64,000 nucleotides of DNA, from NCBI GenBank assembly GCA_017476665.1, contig JAFUZJ010000001.1, positions 21,076-85,075 of the forward strand, in the 5' to 3' direction. Below are positions 35,226 to 44,449 of this stretch, one piece after another. Numbering within the stretch: the first letter of the stretch is position 1; every line of letters starts with the position of its first letter. Position numbers and translations under genes: made by a program. Source of the DNA: Lachnospiraceae bacterium (GTDB lineage Bacteria; Bacillota; Clostridia; Lachnospirales; Lachnospiraceae). Below the pieces are notes generated by a model. It worked only from the letters and a program-made list of their open reading frames with translations. It was not told the origin of the DNA and did no database searches.

Positions 35226-36974
35226 ATGAAAAAAATAAAATCCAGACTTTATCCACTGCTCCTGTCCCTGATGCTCCTGTTATCCATACCGCTCACAGCT
35301 CATGCGACCGGAAGCGGGAACATAGACAGTGGCGGAGGCAGCATGGGAGACGGCAACTCAGAAGATGTCTGGCACCGGCTCGATGGAGTGCGCATCACCG
35401 TGGTCACGACCGACGGAGCTGTTGTATCAACGCCGTTTGACCTGTCAAACGCCAACATCCCTGCAAGTATCATGAATTTTGGCAAGGTCTGCAAACTCCA
35501 GTATGCTGCAGGTGCAGGGCTTTCCCTTTCCGACACCTACGCCTACTCCAAGCCCGGCACTGCCCTGCCGCATATCGTGAGCTCCAACAGTGTCAGGGCA
35601 AGCATTGACGCGATCAAGCGGTATTTCTGTTCGGAATACGCCGCAAAGCTTGTGGCGGAAAAAACCGGCATTGCCTTTGATGACCTGATCGGCGGAAGCT
35701 ACAAGCTCCTGATCGAACCCGTCGCCTACTTTACCTTTGGCGGCGTGGATTATGCCATGACAGCCCATGAAGCGGCAATGTATGACATCCAATCCGGAGG
35801 ACAGCTCCGCCGAAGGATGCCGTCCCTCACCCATAAGAACCTCCCCCTGGCACTGTTCCTGGAGACAGCAGACTTAGGCTATCCTGCCTGGACCGGTCCG
35901 ACCACCGAGCGGGTGAGCAGTTCTGACATCATTGCCGCCCTTGGCATGGGCATTGTGAGCTATGCGGATGTCCCGGAGGAGATGCTGCAGGCGCCGGACT
36001 ACACCTACCGGGTAGATACGGATGTCATCACCAGCATCATGCTCTCCACAACAGATGAGATTAATCCCGATGATCCGGCCAGCGTGACCTTCCATATTGA
36101 TGGCAGGGACTACACCGTGGATGACATCGTGATCCCGGAGAACGGCTCCCAGGTGGTCTGGGTGAAATGGCACACGCCGGATACCCCGACCACTATCCCA
36201 ATCACAGTTACTTTGGACGGCGGGAGCACGGCAAAAACAAGCTTTATCGCCAGGGTGGTCTCACTGGAGGAGAACCTCCCCCCTGATCCGCTTGCAACGG
36301 ACACCAATCCCAGGTTCACTATCCCTTCTGTTCCGTCCAACCCGTTAAAGCTCTCTGCTTCCTGGAGTGTCTGGAGCGCCCGCTGGCATCCCTTCTGGGA
36401 ATGGGAAAGTGACTGGGAGTGGGAAGATGATGACTGCGACAGCAGCTGTCCCGCAGACTGCGACGGCGACCACGGGCACTGGGAAGACAACGGGGAATGG
36501 GTGGATCATGGATGGTATGACTTTACCTCCACCGAATACTCCGCTTCGCTGAGCGCGGACATGGAGATCCATCCGGACGACATCGTGCCCACCGCCCAGG
36601 GCGACCTAATGAAGAGCGGCTATGGCATCAAGGAGGATGTGACTGCGCGCTTCCACGCTAATGCACCCTCCAGCCACTTTACGCCGGTACAGACTGCCGT
36701 TTCCTACTTCCCGGAGTTTGACTACGACAGCTACTGGCGGCTGCTCGTCTGCGACGGCGGGAACCCTGCACACCTGTACTTCAAGCCGAATGAATATTCC
36801 ACCTACGGACGGAATGTACATTTCACGCCGGTCTGGTATCCGGATGACGCCTATACTGTCTATACCTACGTTATCGATGCATGGACTCCCTCCGGAATGC
36901 TGTCCATGAACGTAACTGACTCCATACAGATCCGTGGCAGCCTGTATGATGACTGGTATTCCAAGCGTGAATAG
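35226..36974 (+). CDS. Secreted protein with acidic Trp-rich segment, Tad operon
   Basis: The 582-residue protein has a signal peptide (to AHATG, about residue 29). No catalytic motif is seen. Around residues 380-435 is an unusual acidic Trp/His/Cys-rich segment with WEWESDWEWEDDD, CDSSCPADCDGD and HWEDNGEWVDHGW, which could bind metal. Its position between pilin-like genes and the prepilin peptidase suggests a pilus tip or surface component. I recognise no family. Confidence 0.65.
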   Translation: MKKIKSRLYPLLLSLMLLLSIPLTAHATGSGNIDSGGGSMGDGNSEDVWHRLDGVRITVVTTDGAVVSTPFDLSNANIPASIMNFGKVCKLQYAAGAGLSLSDTYAYSKPGTALPHIVSSNSVRASIDAIKRYFCSEYAAKLVAEKTGIAFDDLIGGSYKLLIEPVAYFTFGGVDYAMTAHEAAMYDIQSGGQLRRRMPSLTHKNLPLALFLETADLGYPAWTGPTTERVSSSDIIAALGMGIVSYADVPEEMLQAPDYTYRVDTDVITSIMLSTTDEINPDDPASVTFHIDGRDYTVDDIVIPENGSQVVWVKWHTPDTPTTIPITVTLDGGSTAKTSFIARVVSLEENLPPDPLATDTNPRFTIPSVPSNPLKLSASWSVWSARWHPFWEWESDWEWEDDDCDSSCPADCDGDHGHWEDNGEWVDHGWYDFTSTEYSASLSADMEIHPDDIVPTAQGDLMKSGYGIKEDVTARFHANAPSSHFTPVQTAVSYFPEFDYDSYWRLLVCDGGNPAHLYFKPNEYSTYGRNVHFTPVWYPDDAYTVYTYVIDAWTPSGMLSMNVTDSIQIRGSLYDDWYSKRE

Positions 36975-37443
36975 CATTTCCTTATGCTACTATGCCGGGA
37001 CATTGGCATTTCTTGCACTCTTTGCCCGGTATGATGCAAAGCACCACAAAGTCCGTAACAGGTCTCTGATCCTATTCCTCCCCTGGTGCTTTGTCTCCAT
37101 ACCGGTCCGGGTGTATGCAGGTGTATCCCCGTCCCTCCTCTCCGCCAGCCTGACTGCCCTCTTAGGCTTTCTTGCCGGCGGCGGACTGTTCCTGATCACC
37201 GCCATTGCCACAAAAGGCGGGATCGGGGGCGGGGACATCAAGCTGGTGGCACTCCTTGGGCTCTGCTATGGGATGGAGCAGACTGCAACTTTAGTGACCA
37301 TTGCCTGCCTCATCGCCCTGATCCATGTGTCAGACATTGCTGAAAAACAAGGCAGGATACCCAAGAATATTCCCTTTGTGCCCTACCTTACTGCCGGCTG
37401 CCTGATCCAGACCATCATCCTGCTCTATTTCTGGGGAGAATGA
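36967..37443 (+). CDS. Prepilin peptidase (TadV/CpaA, A24 family)
   Basis: The 158-residue protein has about five membrane helices and the two catalytic aspartates of A24 peptidases, in ARYDAKHHKVRNRS (about residue 20) and GGGDIKLVALLG (about 85). It removes the leader of Flp-type prepilins. The GTG start at 36967 overlaps the previous stop. In-frame ATGs at 36934, 36946 and 36949 are alternatives. Confidence 0.88.
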   Translation: MNSISLCYYAGTLAFLALFARYDAKHHKVRNRSLILFLPWCFVSIPVRVYAGVSPSLLSASLTALLGFLAGGGLFLITAIATKGGIGGGDIKLVALLGLCYGMEQTATLVTIACLIALIHVSDIAEKQGRIPKNIPFVPYLTAGCLIQTIILLYFWGE

Positions 37444-37479
37444 ACGACCAAACAAATTATAAAGGAGAAATGAACCAAA

Positions 37480-38331
37480 ATGAAAATGAACAACCGATTT
37501 ATTTACGGTATTTTAAGCATTGTGCTCGCCGCCGTCATCGCTTTCATCAGCATCTCGGTGGTCACCCGCGCCACGAACGGGACGAAAGATATCGTCCGCG
37601 TGAAGAATGCGGTAAACCGGGGAACCCGCATCACTGAGGATGACCTGGAGATCGTCAAGGTCGGCAGCTTCAACCTGCCGGAAAACGTCGCCAAAAAGAT
37701 TGAGGACGTGGCAGGCACCTATGCAGCCACAAACCTCTGTCCGGGGGACTACATCCTGCCCCAGAAAGTGAGCAGCTCTCCCCTGTCATCCGACCAGACC
37801 CTGAACCATATCCCCGATGGCAAGGTTGCCATCTCCATCACGGTGCAGCATCTTGCAAACGGCCTGTCAGACAAACTGGAAAGCGGCGACATCATCCGCC
37901 TGTTCCACTATGACAACACGACAAATGTGATCGATCCCGTGGTGGACATCCCTGAGCTGCACTTCATGAAGGTGCTCTCTGTCACGGACTCGGACGGCCT
38001 GGATATCGACTACACCACCCCGCCTGCAGAGGATGAGGAACGCCAGCAGACCGCAACCATCACCCTCCTCGCTTCCCCGGAGCAGGCCCTGCTCTTAACC
38101 CGCTTTGAAAATGAAGGCGTCCTGCATGCCGCCCTGGTGAGCAGGGGCAATGAGGCGCTTGCGGATGAACTGCTGGAGAGACAGGACAGCCTCTTACTTG
38201 AGATGTATGCAGATCTTGACGGGGACGGCACACCCGACGGGGAATACACGCAGGAGAACCTTCCGGAAAACACGGGCGCACCTTCTGAAACAGCGGCAAA
38301 TGCCGGGGAGACGAAAGGGGGCGACCACTGA
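37480..38331 (+). CDS. CpaB/RcpC-like SAF-domain protein
   Basis: The 283-residue protein has an N-terminal membrane helix (IYGILSIVLAAVIAFISISV) and a SAF-type beta-clip region (KNAVNRGTRITEDDLEIVKV). CpaB-like proteins are periplasmic or extracellular assembly factors of Flp pili. The C-terminus is acidic and low complexity, with a calcium-loop-like DLDGDGTPDGE. Its stop overlaps the next start. Confidence 0.8.
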   Translation: MKMNNRFIYGILSIVLAAVIAFISISVVTRATNGTKDIVRVKNAVNRGTRITEDDLEIVKVGSFNLPENVAKKIEDVAGTYAATNLCPGDYILPQKVSSSPLSSDQTLNHIPDGKVAISITVQHLANGLSDKLESGDIIRLFHYDNTTNVIDPVVDIPELHFMKVLSVTDSDGLDIDYTTPPAEDEERQQTATITLLASPEQALLLTRFENEGVLHAALVSRGNEALADELLERQDSLLLEMYADLDGDGTPDGEYTQENLPENTGAPSETAANAGETKGGDH

Positions 38332-39230
38332 TGGCCAAGATCGTCACCGTATGGGGAAATCCCGGCTGCGGGAAATCCATGTTCTGCTGCAATCTCGCCA
38401 AAGTCCTCACCTCCGGCAAGGACAAAGCGATCATCATCAATGCGGACTCCAGCACTCCCATGCTGCCCGTCTGGATGCCTGACCGCATCCTGGAAGCTTC
38501 CGCCTCCATCGGGAACGTGCTCTCGGGACTGGAGATCAATACGGCCATCATCGCGGAAAGAGTCATGGTCTTAAAGGATTATCCCTTTATCGGCGTGATG
38601 GGCTTTGCTGCTGGAGAAAATCCCTTCTCCTATCCGGAATTAAAGTATGACCGAATCCGGCTGTTCATCTCAGAGGCTTCCAAGCTGGTGGATTACATCA
38701 TCCTTGACTGCAGTGCCAACATGCTGAATTTCTTTACCCCGACCGCGATAGAGGCTGCGGACCTGGCTGTCCGCATCATCACGCCGGATCTCAGGGGACT
38801 CAATTACCTGCGGGCGCACCAGGCCCTGCTCACGGATGAGAAATTCCATTATGACAGGCATCTCACCCTGGCAGGCATGGCGCGTCCCTTCCATGCACTG
38901 GACGAGATGGATCATCTGATCGGCGGATTTGACGGACTGCTCCCCTATGCAAAGGAGATCGAGCGCTGCGGAACGGAGGGAAGAATGTTCCAGGCGCTCG
39001 GTTACTGCAACCAGCGCTACTTAAATTCCCTGCATCTCGTTGCAGATACCCTTGAAAGACTGGGCATGCCGGAAGATGGGCCGAAGCCGGAGGAGACACC
39101 GGAACCAGAATATGAAGCTCCCGTCCAGGAAGAATTCCGGGATAAAGGCGTGGACATCATTCCCGGGAAAAAATGGGCAGTAAACCAAAGAAAGGAGCGC
39201 ACCAGAAATGGCAATGGAATCCTTAAATGA
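38331..39230 (+). CDS. TadZ/CpaE-like ParA-family ATPase
   Basis: The 299-residue protein has a P-loop GNPGCGKS (residues 9-16), a Walker B-like strand VDYIILDCSAN and a ParA-like fold. In Tad systems the TadZ/CpaE ATPase places the pilus machine in the cell. The C-terminal 60 residues are Pro/Glu-rich. It overlaps the tadA start by 23 bases. Confidence 0.82.
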   Translation: MAKIVTVWGNPGCGKSMFCCNLAKVLTSGKDKAIIINADSSTPMLPVWMPDRILEASASIGNVLSGLEINTAIIAERVMVLKDYPFIGVMGFAAGENPFSYPELKYDRIRLFISEASKLVDYIILDCSANMLNFFTPTAIEAADLAVRIITPDLRGLNYLRAHQALLTDEKFHYDRHLTLAGMARPFHALDEMDHLIGGFDGLLPYAKEIERCGTEGRMFQALGYCNQRYLNSLHLVADTLERLGMPEDGPKPEETPEPEYEAPVQEEFRDKGVDIIPGKKWAVNQRKERTRNGNGILK

Positions 39231-40602
39231 GATGTTCTTTACCTCATCCGTGAGCGAGGATATGACCTACGACCAGATCCTTGAGGATGTCCAGAAATAC
39301 TGCACACAGAACCATTCGGACAAGCTTTCCACGGAAGGCAACCAGGATGAAGCAAGGAAGCTTTTGCGGGAATTCATCTCCCAGTATATCCTGAGCAGAT
39401 CCTACCATGTGGAAGGACTCTCCACAGATGAGCTGTGCGACACGCTCTACGAAGATATGGCAGGCATCTCCTTCTTAAAGAAATGGATCTACAAGGAAGG
39501 CGTGGAGGAGGTCAACATCAATGCCTATGACGACATTGAGGTGATCATGAGCGGCGGACGTTCCATGAAGATACCAGACCGTTTCCAGTCCCCCCAGCAC
39601 GCCATCGATGTGACCAGGAGGCTCCTTAGTTCCTGCGGCATGGTCATAGATGACACCATGCCCTCCGTCATCGGGTTCCTGGACAAGAACATCCGTATCT
39701 CTGTGGATAAGACGCCCATCGTGGATGCGGATGTGGGGATCAATGCCTCCATCCGTATCGTCAACCAGCAGACTGTGACCAAGGACAAGCTCATCGCCTC
39801 CGGCTCTGCCACTGAGGAGATGCTGGATCTTTTGACCTGCTGTATGCGGTACGGCGTGTCCGTCTGCATCGCAGGAAGCACAGGATCCGGCAAGACCACC
39901 GTGATGAGCTGGCTCCTGTCCATGGTACCCGACAACCGCAGGCTCATCACCATTGAGGAGGGGAGCCGGGAATTTGACCTGATCAAGCGGGACAAGGACG
40001 GACATGCCGTCAACAGCGTGGTGCACCTATTGACTCGTCCCCATGAAAACCCGTCCCTCGACATCGACCAGGATCTTTTGCTGGAACGGGTGCTCAGAAA
40101 ACATCCGGATGTGATCGGCGTCGGTGAGATGCGCTCCGCCAAGGAAGCCCTGTCCGTAGCGGAAAGCTCCCGTACCGGACACACCGTCGTCACCACCATC
40201 CACTCCAATTCCTCAGAGTCCACTTACCGCAGGATGATGACACTGGCAAAGCGCAAATACAACATGGCCGACGACATCCTGATGCAGATCATGGTGGAGG
40301 CATACCCTATCGTGGTCTTCACCAAGCAGCTGGAGGACGGCAGCCGCAAGATCATGCAGATCATCGAGGGCGAGGACTACCAGGACGGGAAGCTCCTCTA
40401 CCACCCGCTCTACCAGTTTGACGTTACAGACAACCGGACGGACGAAAACGGGAAAGTCACTGTCATCGGAAAGCACAGGCGGTTAGGCGATCTTTCCGAG
40501 ACACTGAAGAAACGGATGCTGGACAACGGCATCCCTGCCACCAAGATCAAGCCGTTTTTAACACACAAGACGGCGGAAAAACAAGAAAAAGGAGGTGCCT
40601 AA
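39208..40602 (+). CDS. tadA: TadA/CpaF pilus assembly ATPase
   Basis: The 464-residue protein is a secretion ATPase with Walker A GSTGSGKT (about 223-230), the Asp box and Walker B region (DVIGVGEMRSAKEALSVAES) and the His box GHTVVTTIHSNS. It drives extension and possibly retraction of the Flp-type pilus. It could in principle serve the T4SS as a VirB11, but its place between TadZ and TadB/TadC genes argues for the pilus. Confidence 0.93.
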   Translation: MAMESLNEMFFTSSVSEDMTYDQILEDVQKYCTQNHSDKLSTEGNQDEARKLLREFISQYILSRSYHVEGLSTDELCDTLYEDMAGISFLKKWIYKEGVEEVNINAYDDIEVIMSGGRSMKIPDRFQSPQHAIDVTRRLLSSCGMVIDDTMPSVIGFLDKNIRISVDKTPIVDADVGINASIRIVNQQTVTKDKLIASGSATEEMLDLLTCCMRYGVSVCIAGSTGSGKTTVMSWLLSMVPDNRRLITIEEGSREFDLIKRDKDGHAVNSVVHLLTRPHENPSLDIDQDLLLERVLRKHPDVIGVGEMRSAKEALSVAESSRTGHTVVTTIHSNSSESTYRRMMTLAKRKYNMADDILMQIMVEAYPIVVFTKQLEDGSRKIMQIIEGEDYQDGKLLYHPLYQFDVTDNRTDENGKVTVIGKHRRLGDLSETLKKRMLDNGIPATKIKPFLTHKTAEKQEKGGA

Positions 40603-40605
40603 AGC

Positions 40606-41526
40606 ATGTTCTGGATGCAGCTGTCAGTTTTTTTATTGCTCGTAAACGGGCTGTTCACCCTGTTAGGCGTGAAGTTCACCGACTTCCTCCATGTCCTCTC
40701 CTTCTCCAGGAAAAGTTCCCTGAAGGATGACATGGACGTAATGCTCGGCAGGCCTGCCAAAAACTTTTTTGACAGGGAGACCATGGAGATCGAACAACTC
40801 TTAGAAGCGACCGGCAGGGCCGGCAGGTTCGGGTTAGTAAAGCAGGTATCCGTCTTCCTGTTTGCTGCGGGAGCTGCCATAGCCTTTTTGTTGAACAACC
40901 CTTTCCTGATCCCGGTCCTCGGTGCAGGCTTTGCCTTCGCCCCGGTCTGGTACCTGCGTTCCACCGCTTCCGCCTATAAAAAGCACTTAAACGAGGAGCT
41001 GGAGACGGCGATCTCTGTCATCACCACCTCCTATTTAAGAAGCGGGGATCTGCTCAAAGCCATCAAGGAAAACATACCGTACTTAAATTTCCCGGTGAAA
41101 TCCCACTTTGAGGCTTTTATCACAGACTCGGAGATGCTCAATGCAAACATGATCTCCAACATCAACTCGCTGAAGATGAAGATACCAAACCGTGTCTTCC
41201 ATGAGTGGTGCAATACCCTGATCCAGTGCCAGAGTGACCGGAGCATGAAGAATACCCTGACCTTTACGGTACAGAAATTCTCTGACCAGCGTATCGTACA
41301 GTCAGAGCTGGAGGCGATCATCAACGAGCCCAAGAAGGAAGCGATCACCATGATGTTCCTCGTGATCGCCAATATCCCGATCCTGTATGTCCTGAACAAG
41401 TCCTGGTTCGAGACACTGATGTTCACCACCCCCGGCAAGATCACGCTTGCCATCTGTGCTGCAGTGATCCTGTATTCCTTCACCCGGATCATGCAGCTCT
41501 CCAAACCCATTGAATATGGGGAATGA
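40606..41526 (+). CDS. tadB: TadB-like pilus platform protein
   Basis: The 306-residue protein has an N-terminal helix, a central pair (VSVFLFAAGAAIAFLLNNPF) and C-terminal helices around a cytoplasmic T2SS-F domain (ELETAISVITTSYLRSGDLL). With the next gene it forms the inner membrane platform on which TadA acts. It starts 3 bases after the tadA stop, behind GGAGG. Confidence 0.85.
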   Translation: MFWMQLSVFLLLVNGLFTLLGVKFTDFLHVLSFSRKSSLKDDMDVMLGRPAKNFFDRETMEIEQLLEATGRAGRFGLVKQVSVFLFAAGAAIAFLLNNPFLIPVLGAGFAFAPVWYLRSTASAYKKHLNEELETAISVITTSYLRSGDLLKAIKENIPYLNFPVKSHFEAFITDSEMLNANMISNINSLKMKIPNRVFHEWCNTLIQCQSDRSMKNTLTFTVQKFSDQRIVQSELEAIINEPKKEAITMMFLVIANIPILYVLNKSWFETLMFTTPGKITLAICAAVILYSFTRIMQLSKPIEYGE

Positions 41527-41589
41527 CAAGGCAGATGCGCCGTTCCTGCCTGCCATGCTACTTAAACGGCGCAGAAAGGATAGAACAAT

Positions 41590-42465
41590 ATGCCCCCAAT
41601 ACTATATGCAGCCGCATTTTTTGCAGGGATTGGTTTCTACAACCTGATCTGCGCATTCACGGATGTGCCGACCGCCAGGACCTCCCGCATGATGATGCTT
41701 GCCAAGAAACAGACCGGCACCGTGGATGACAAGCTCTTTGATGTCTATGTCACACGGGTTGCCCAGTACCTTGCACCCTTCCTGCACCTTGATCCCATCA
41801 GGCGCGGAAAACTGGAGGCTGACTTAAAGATAGCCGGCATCCCGCTGACACCGGAAGCCTACACGATGAAAGCCTTCCTCACTGCTGCAGCTGTCTTTGT
41901 ATGCGGCCTGCCCTGCTTATTCCTCATGCCCCTGTTCGGCATGCTCCTGTGCGGAGCCTCAGTGTTAGTATGGTTCACAACCTACTCCAAGGCATCCGAC
42001 ATCGTGAAAAAAAGGAAAAAGCTCATTGAGGCGGAGCTGCCCCGGTTTGCCGTGAGCATCCAGCAGAGCCTTGAGACAGACCGTGATGTCCTGAAGATCC
42101 TGACCTCCTACCGCAAGATCGCAGGGGTCCACCTGGCACAGGAACTCGATACGACTATTGCTGATATGCGGACGGGCAACTATGAAAATGCCCTGCTCCA
42201 CCTGCAGAACCGCGTCGGCAGCACCATGCTCTCAGACATCGTGCGCGGGCTGATCGGCACACTGCGGGGCGACGACCAGCAGATGTATTTCAAGATGCTG
42301 GTATTCGACATGCGCCAGATCGAACAGAGCAACTTAAAGAAGGAAGCCGCAAAGCGCCCCAAGAAGATGCAGAAATATTCCATGACAATGCTGTTCTGCA
42401 TCCTTTTGATCTATGTGGTGGTGCTCTCCGTGGAAGTCGTAGGCTCCCTGGGCTCCTTCTTTTAA
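41590..42465 (+). CDS. tadC: TadC-like pilus platform protein
   Basis: The 291-residue protein has helices at both ends and a T2SS-F-type cytoplasmic region (LPRFAVSIQQSLETDRDVLK). It is the partner of the TadB-like protein. Confidence 0.83.
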   Translation: MPPILYAAAFFAGIGFYNLICAFTDVPTARTSRMMMLAKKQTGTVDDKLFDVYVTRVAQYLAPFLHLDPIRRGKLEADLKIAGIPLTPEAYTMKAFLTAAAVFVCGLPCLFLMPLFGMLLCGASVLVWFTTYSKASDIVKKRKKLIEAELPRFAVSIQQSLETDRDVLKILTSYRKIAGVHLAQELDTTIADMRTGNYENALLHLQNRVGSTMLSDIVRGLIGTLRGDDQQMYFKMLVFDMRQIEQSNLKKEAAKRPKKMQKYSMTMLFCILLIYVVVLSVEVVGSLGSFF

Positions 42466-42496
42466 CCGGCTTCAGGCTTTCAAGGAGGTGGTGCCT

Positions 42497-42502
42497 ATGT
42501 GA
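42497..42502 (+). other. Start-stop unit (ATG TGA) behind a strong ribosome binding site
   Basis: AAGGAGG (42482-42488) is followed 8 bases later by ATG and immediately TGA, in the 154-base gap between tadC and the pilin gene. It may be a relic or a minimal ribosome-stalling element. Confidence 0.4.
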
Positions 42503-42619
42503 CCAGGATAACAGGAACCCGTAAACCCGCCAGAGCAGGATGTGCACAGCCCATCCGGCCATCCTTCCTGCCCCGGCAACTCAAGCAACCAGTAAACAAA
42601 AAAAGGAGAACAATTCAAA

Positions 42620-42841
42620 ATGAAAAAGTTTATGACAGCAACTAAAAACAAAGCAGACAGAGCATTCATCCGCATGAAGAATGTACTGGCAAACGAGCGC
42701 GGAGACTTCTACATCTCTGACGGCGTGAAGATCATCATTGCCGTCGTCCTGGGCGCACTGCTCCTCGCAGCCCTCACAGGCCTGTTCAACAATACGGTCA
42801 TCCCCCGCATCACGCAGGAGATCCAGAACCTCTTTGCATGA
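42620..42841 (+). CDS. Flp-type major pilin (DUF6133-like)
   Basis: The 73-residue protein has a basic leader, the motif NERGDFYISDGVK and one hydrophobic helix (IIIAVVLGALLLAALTGLF), the size and layout of Flp/type IVb prepilins. It is the most likely substrate of the prepilin peptidase at 36967. It starts behind AAAGGAG. Confidence 0.75.
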   Translation: MKKFMTATKNKADRAFIRMKNVLANERGDFYISDGVKIIIAVVLGALLLAALTGLFNNTVIPRITQEIQNLFA

Positions 42842-42858
42842 TCCACGGAGGGCACCGC

Positions 42859-43221
42859 ATGGACAGTATGCTGAGTATCAGCTTTAAGACGATATCCAAC
42901 TTCATGGAGGCGGCGGGAGGAAACTTCCGCTCCTCCATCTATGTATCATGCAGGAAGTCCTGTGAAGCTGCAGACGGCTGCCAGGATTTCCTCTTTATCC
43001 CGGGCAGGGACTGCAAGCCCATCATCTTTCCCATCAAGGATGCAGAACAGTTTTTCCACATGCCCATTGACCCTTCCGAGTGTGCAGGCATCATGTCAAG
43101 CTCCTGCTTCCTCCTCTTATACAGGAAATACCTGGACATGGAACTGCCCTCGGACGGGGAATGTCCCATCAAGGAGCTGCTCCACAGGGCAAACTCGGAG
43201 AAAATTGGTAATAATTGGTAG
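42859..43221 (+). CDS. Unknown protein downstream of the pilin gene
   Basis: The 120-residue protein starts at an ATG behind GGAGGGC. An upstream in-frame ATG at 42838 overlaps the pilin stop. It has several cysteines (YVSCRKSC and ADGCQDF) and no membrane helix. I recognise no family. It ends the Tad operon. Confidence 0.65.
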   Translation: MDSMLSISFKTISNFMEAAGGNFRSSIYVSCRKSCEAADGCQDFLFIPGRDCKPIIFPIKDAEQFFHMPIDPSECAGIMSSSCFLLLYRKYLDMELPSDGECPIKELLHRANSEKIGNNW

Positions 43222-43298
43222 TTTAGACGGAAATGACATGAGTTTCTGCGTTCAGTCCATAGGAATTCTTCTTTTCTTTCGTTACAATAAAGCCAGGC

Positions 43299-43330
43299 AA
43301 TACATAAACCGTATGTAATCAATATGTATT
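43299..43330. repeat. Palindrome AATACATA-N16-TATGTATT (second copy)
   Basis: Same 8-base arms and same 16-base spacing as at 18751-18783. It lies 35 bases before the start of the zinc-ribbon gene. Confidence 0.45.
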
Positions 43331-43364
43331 ATTTTTGTATCACGACGAGAGGAGGAAAAAACCT

Positions 43365-43787
43365 ATGAAAAAGACAAAAAAGAACAGACAGCCCGCCATC
43401 AAATGTCCCTACTGCGGCAGACCTGCAGTGCTCAGGAAGGCTGAGTATGTATATAGAGAGAATGCCCGAGAAGGATACCTGTATGTATGCAGCGGTTACC
43501 CCGCCTGCGACTCCTATGTGGGAGTGCATGCGGGAACCCTGGAGCCGAAAGGAACACTGGCGGACGGGAACCTCAGACACAAACGGATCGAAACACACCG
43601 ACTCTTCGATGCCATCTGGAAGAACGGCATCCTGTCACGCAAGGACGCATACCGCTGGATGCAGGATACCTTCTGCCTGACAGAGTCCCAGGCACACATA
43701 GCGGCATTTTCCGAATACAGGTGCGACTGCCTGATGGAAGAATGCCGCAGGGTGCTTGCAAACAACCGGATCCGTCCTGCCTGTTGA
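43365..43787 (+). CDS. Zinc-finger protein (DUF3268-like)
   Basis: The 140-residue protein opens with a zinc ribbon (KCPYCGRPAVLRKAEYVY, then YVCSGYPACDSYVGVH) and a helical C-terminal half. This matches a DUF3268-type zinc-finger family seen in phages and mobile elements. It starts behind GAGAGGAGG. Nucleic acid binding is likely but unproven. Confidence 0.8.
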   Translation: MKKTKKNRQPAIKCPYCGRPAVLRKAEYVYRENAREGYLYVCSGYPACDSYVGVHAGTLEPKGTLADGNLRHKRIETHRLFDAIWKNGILSRKDAYRWMQDTFCLTESQAHIAAFSEYRCDCLMEECRRVLANNRIRPAC

Positions 43788-43809
43788 ATAAAGAAAGGGG
43801 GATTTCACC

Positions 43810-44391
43810 ATGGATACCATACTGAACGCAGAAAAAAGAAAACTCGTGGAAGACCATCTTTACCTAGTCTCTGCCATCCTGCGCACAGCCATCCGTTCCA
43901 ATGAATCCATACCGGATCTGTCCTATGATGATCTGTACCAGACCGGATGCCTGGCGTTATGCCATGCAGCGATCCGGTATGACGAAAGTCGGGGCGCTTC
44001 CTTTGCAACCTTTGCGACGAAGGTTATGAAAAACGCCTTGATCAGCTGCTGCAGGCAGGCTGCACACAGGCGGGAAAAGCTGGAATATCTGGATGCGCCC
44101 TTACAAGACGGAGAAAACCTGACCTACACAGATCTGCTGGCAGACGAAAAAGCTGCTTTTACCACAAATACGGATACTGAGATCCTTGATCTGCTCACCT
44201 GTGCGGAAAAAAGGAGCTCCGGTGTAACAGGAAAAGGAATTATTTCCCTGAAACTTCGCTGTATGGGCTACACCAACCAAGACATTGCTACAATTTACGG
44301 CACCCGCTCCAACCACGTGGCTGCCTGGATCTCTAAGGCAGCTCGCTTCCTGCGGGAAGACAAGGATTTCCTGTATAGACTGTCCGCATAG
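43810..44391 (+). CDS. Sigma-70 family-like transcription factor
   Basis: The 193-residue protein has a region 2 (YDDLYQTGCLALCHAAIRYD and FATFATKVMKNALISCCRQA) and a C-terminal helix-turn-helix (MGYTNQDIATIYGTRSNHVA). It is a small sigma factor encoded by the element, possibly directing transfer or pilus promoters. It starts behind AAAGGGGG. Confidence 0.85.
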   Translation: MDTILNAEKRKLVEDHLYLVSAILRTAIRSNESIPDLSYDDLYQTGCLALCHAAIRYDESRGASFATFATKVMKNALISCCRQAAHRREKLEYLDAPLQDGENLTYTDLLADEKAAFTTNTDTEILDLLTCAEKRSSGVTGKGIISLKLRCMGYTNQDIATIYGTRSNHVAAWISKAARFLREDKDFLYRLSA

Positions 44392-44449
44392 ACAGCATGG
44401 ACGAACCAGAAATAAGCACACTGCACTGCATAAAGAGGAGGAAAAACAC

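Noticed and set aside
39208-40602. TadA-like ATPase as a VirB11 of the T4SS
   Set aside because: It sits between TadZ and TadB/TadC genes, far from virB4 and virD4, so the pilus role is preferred.
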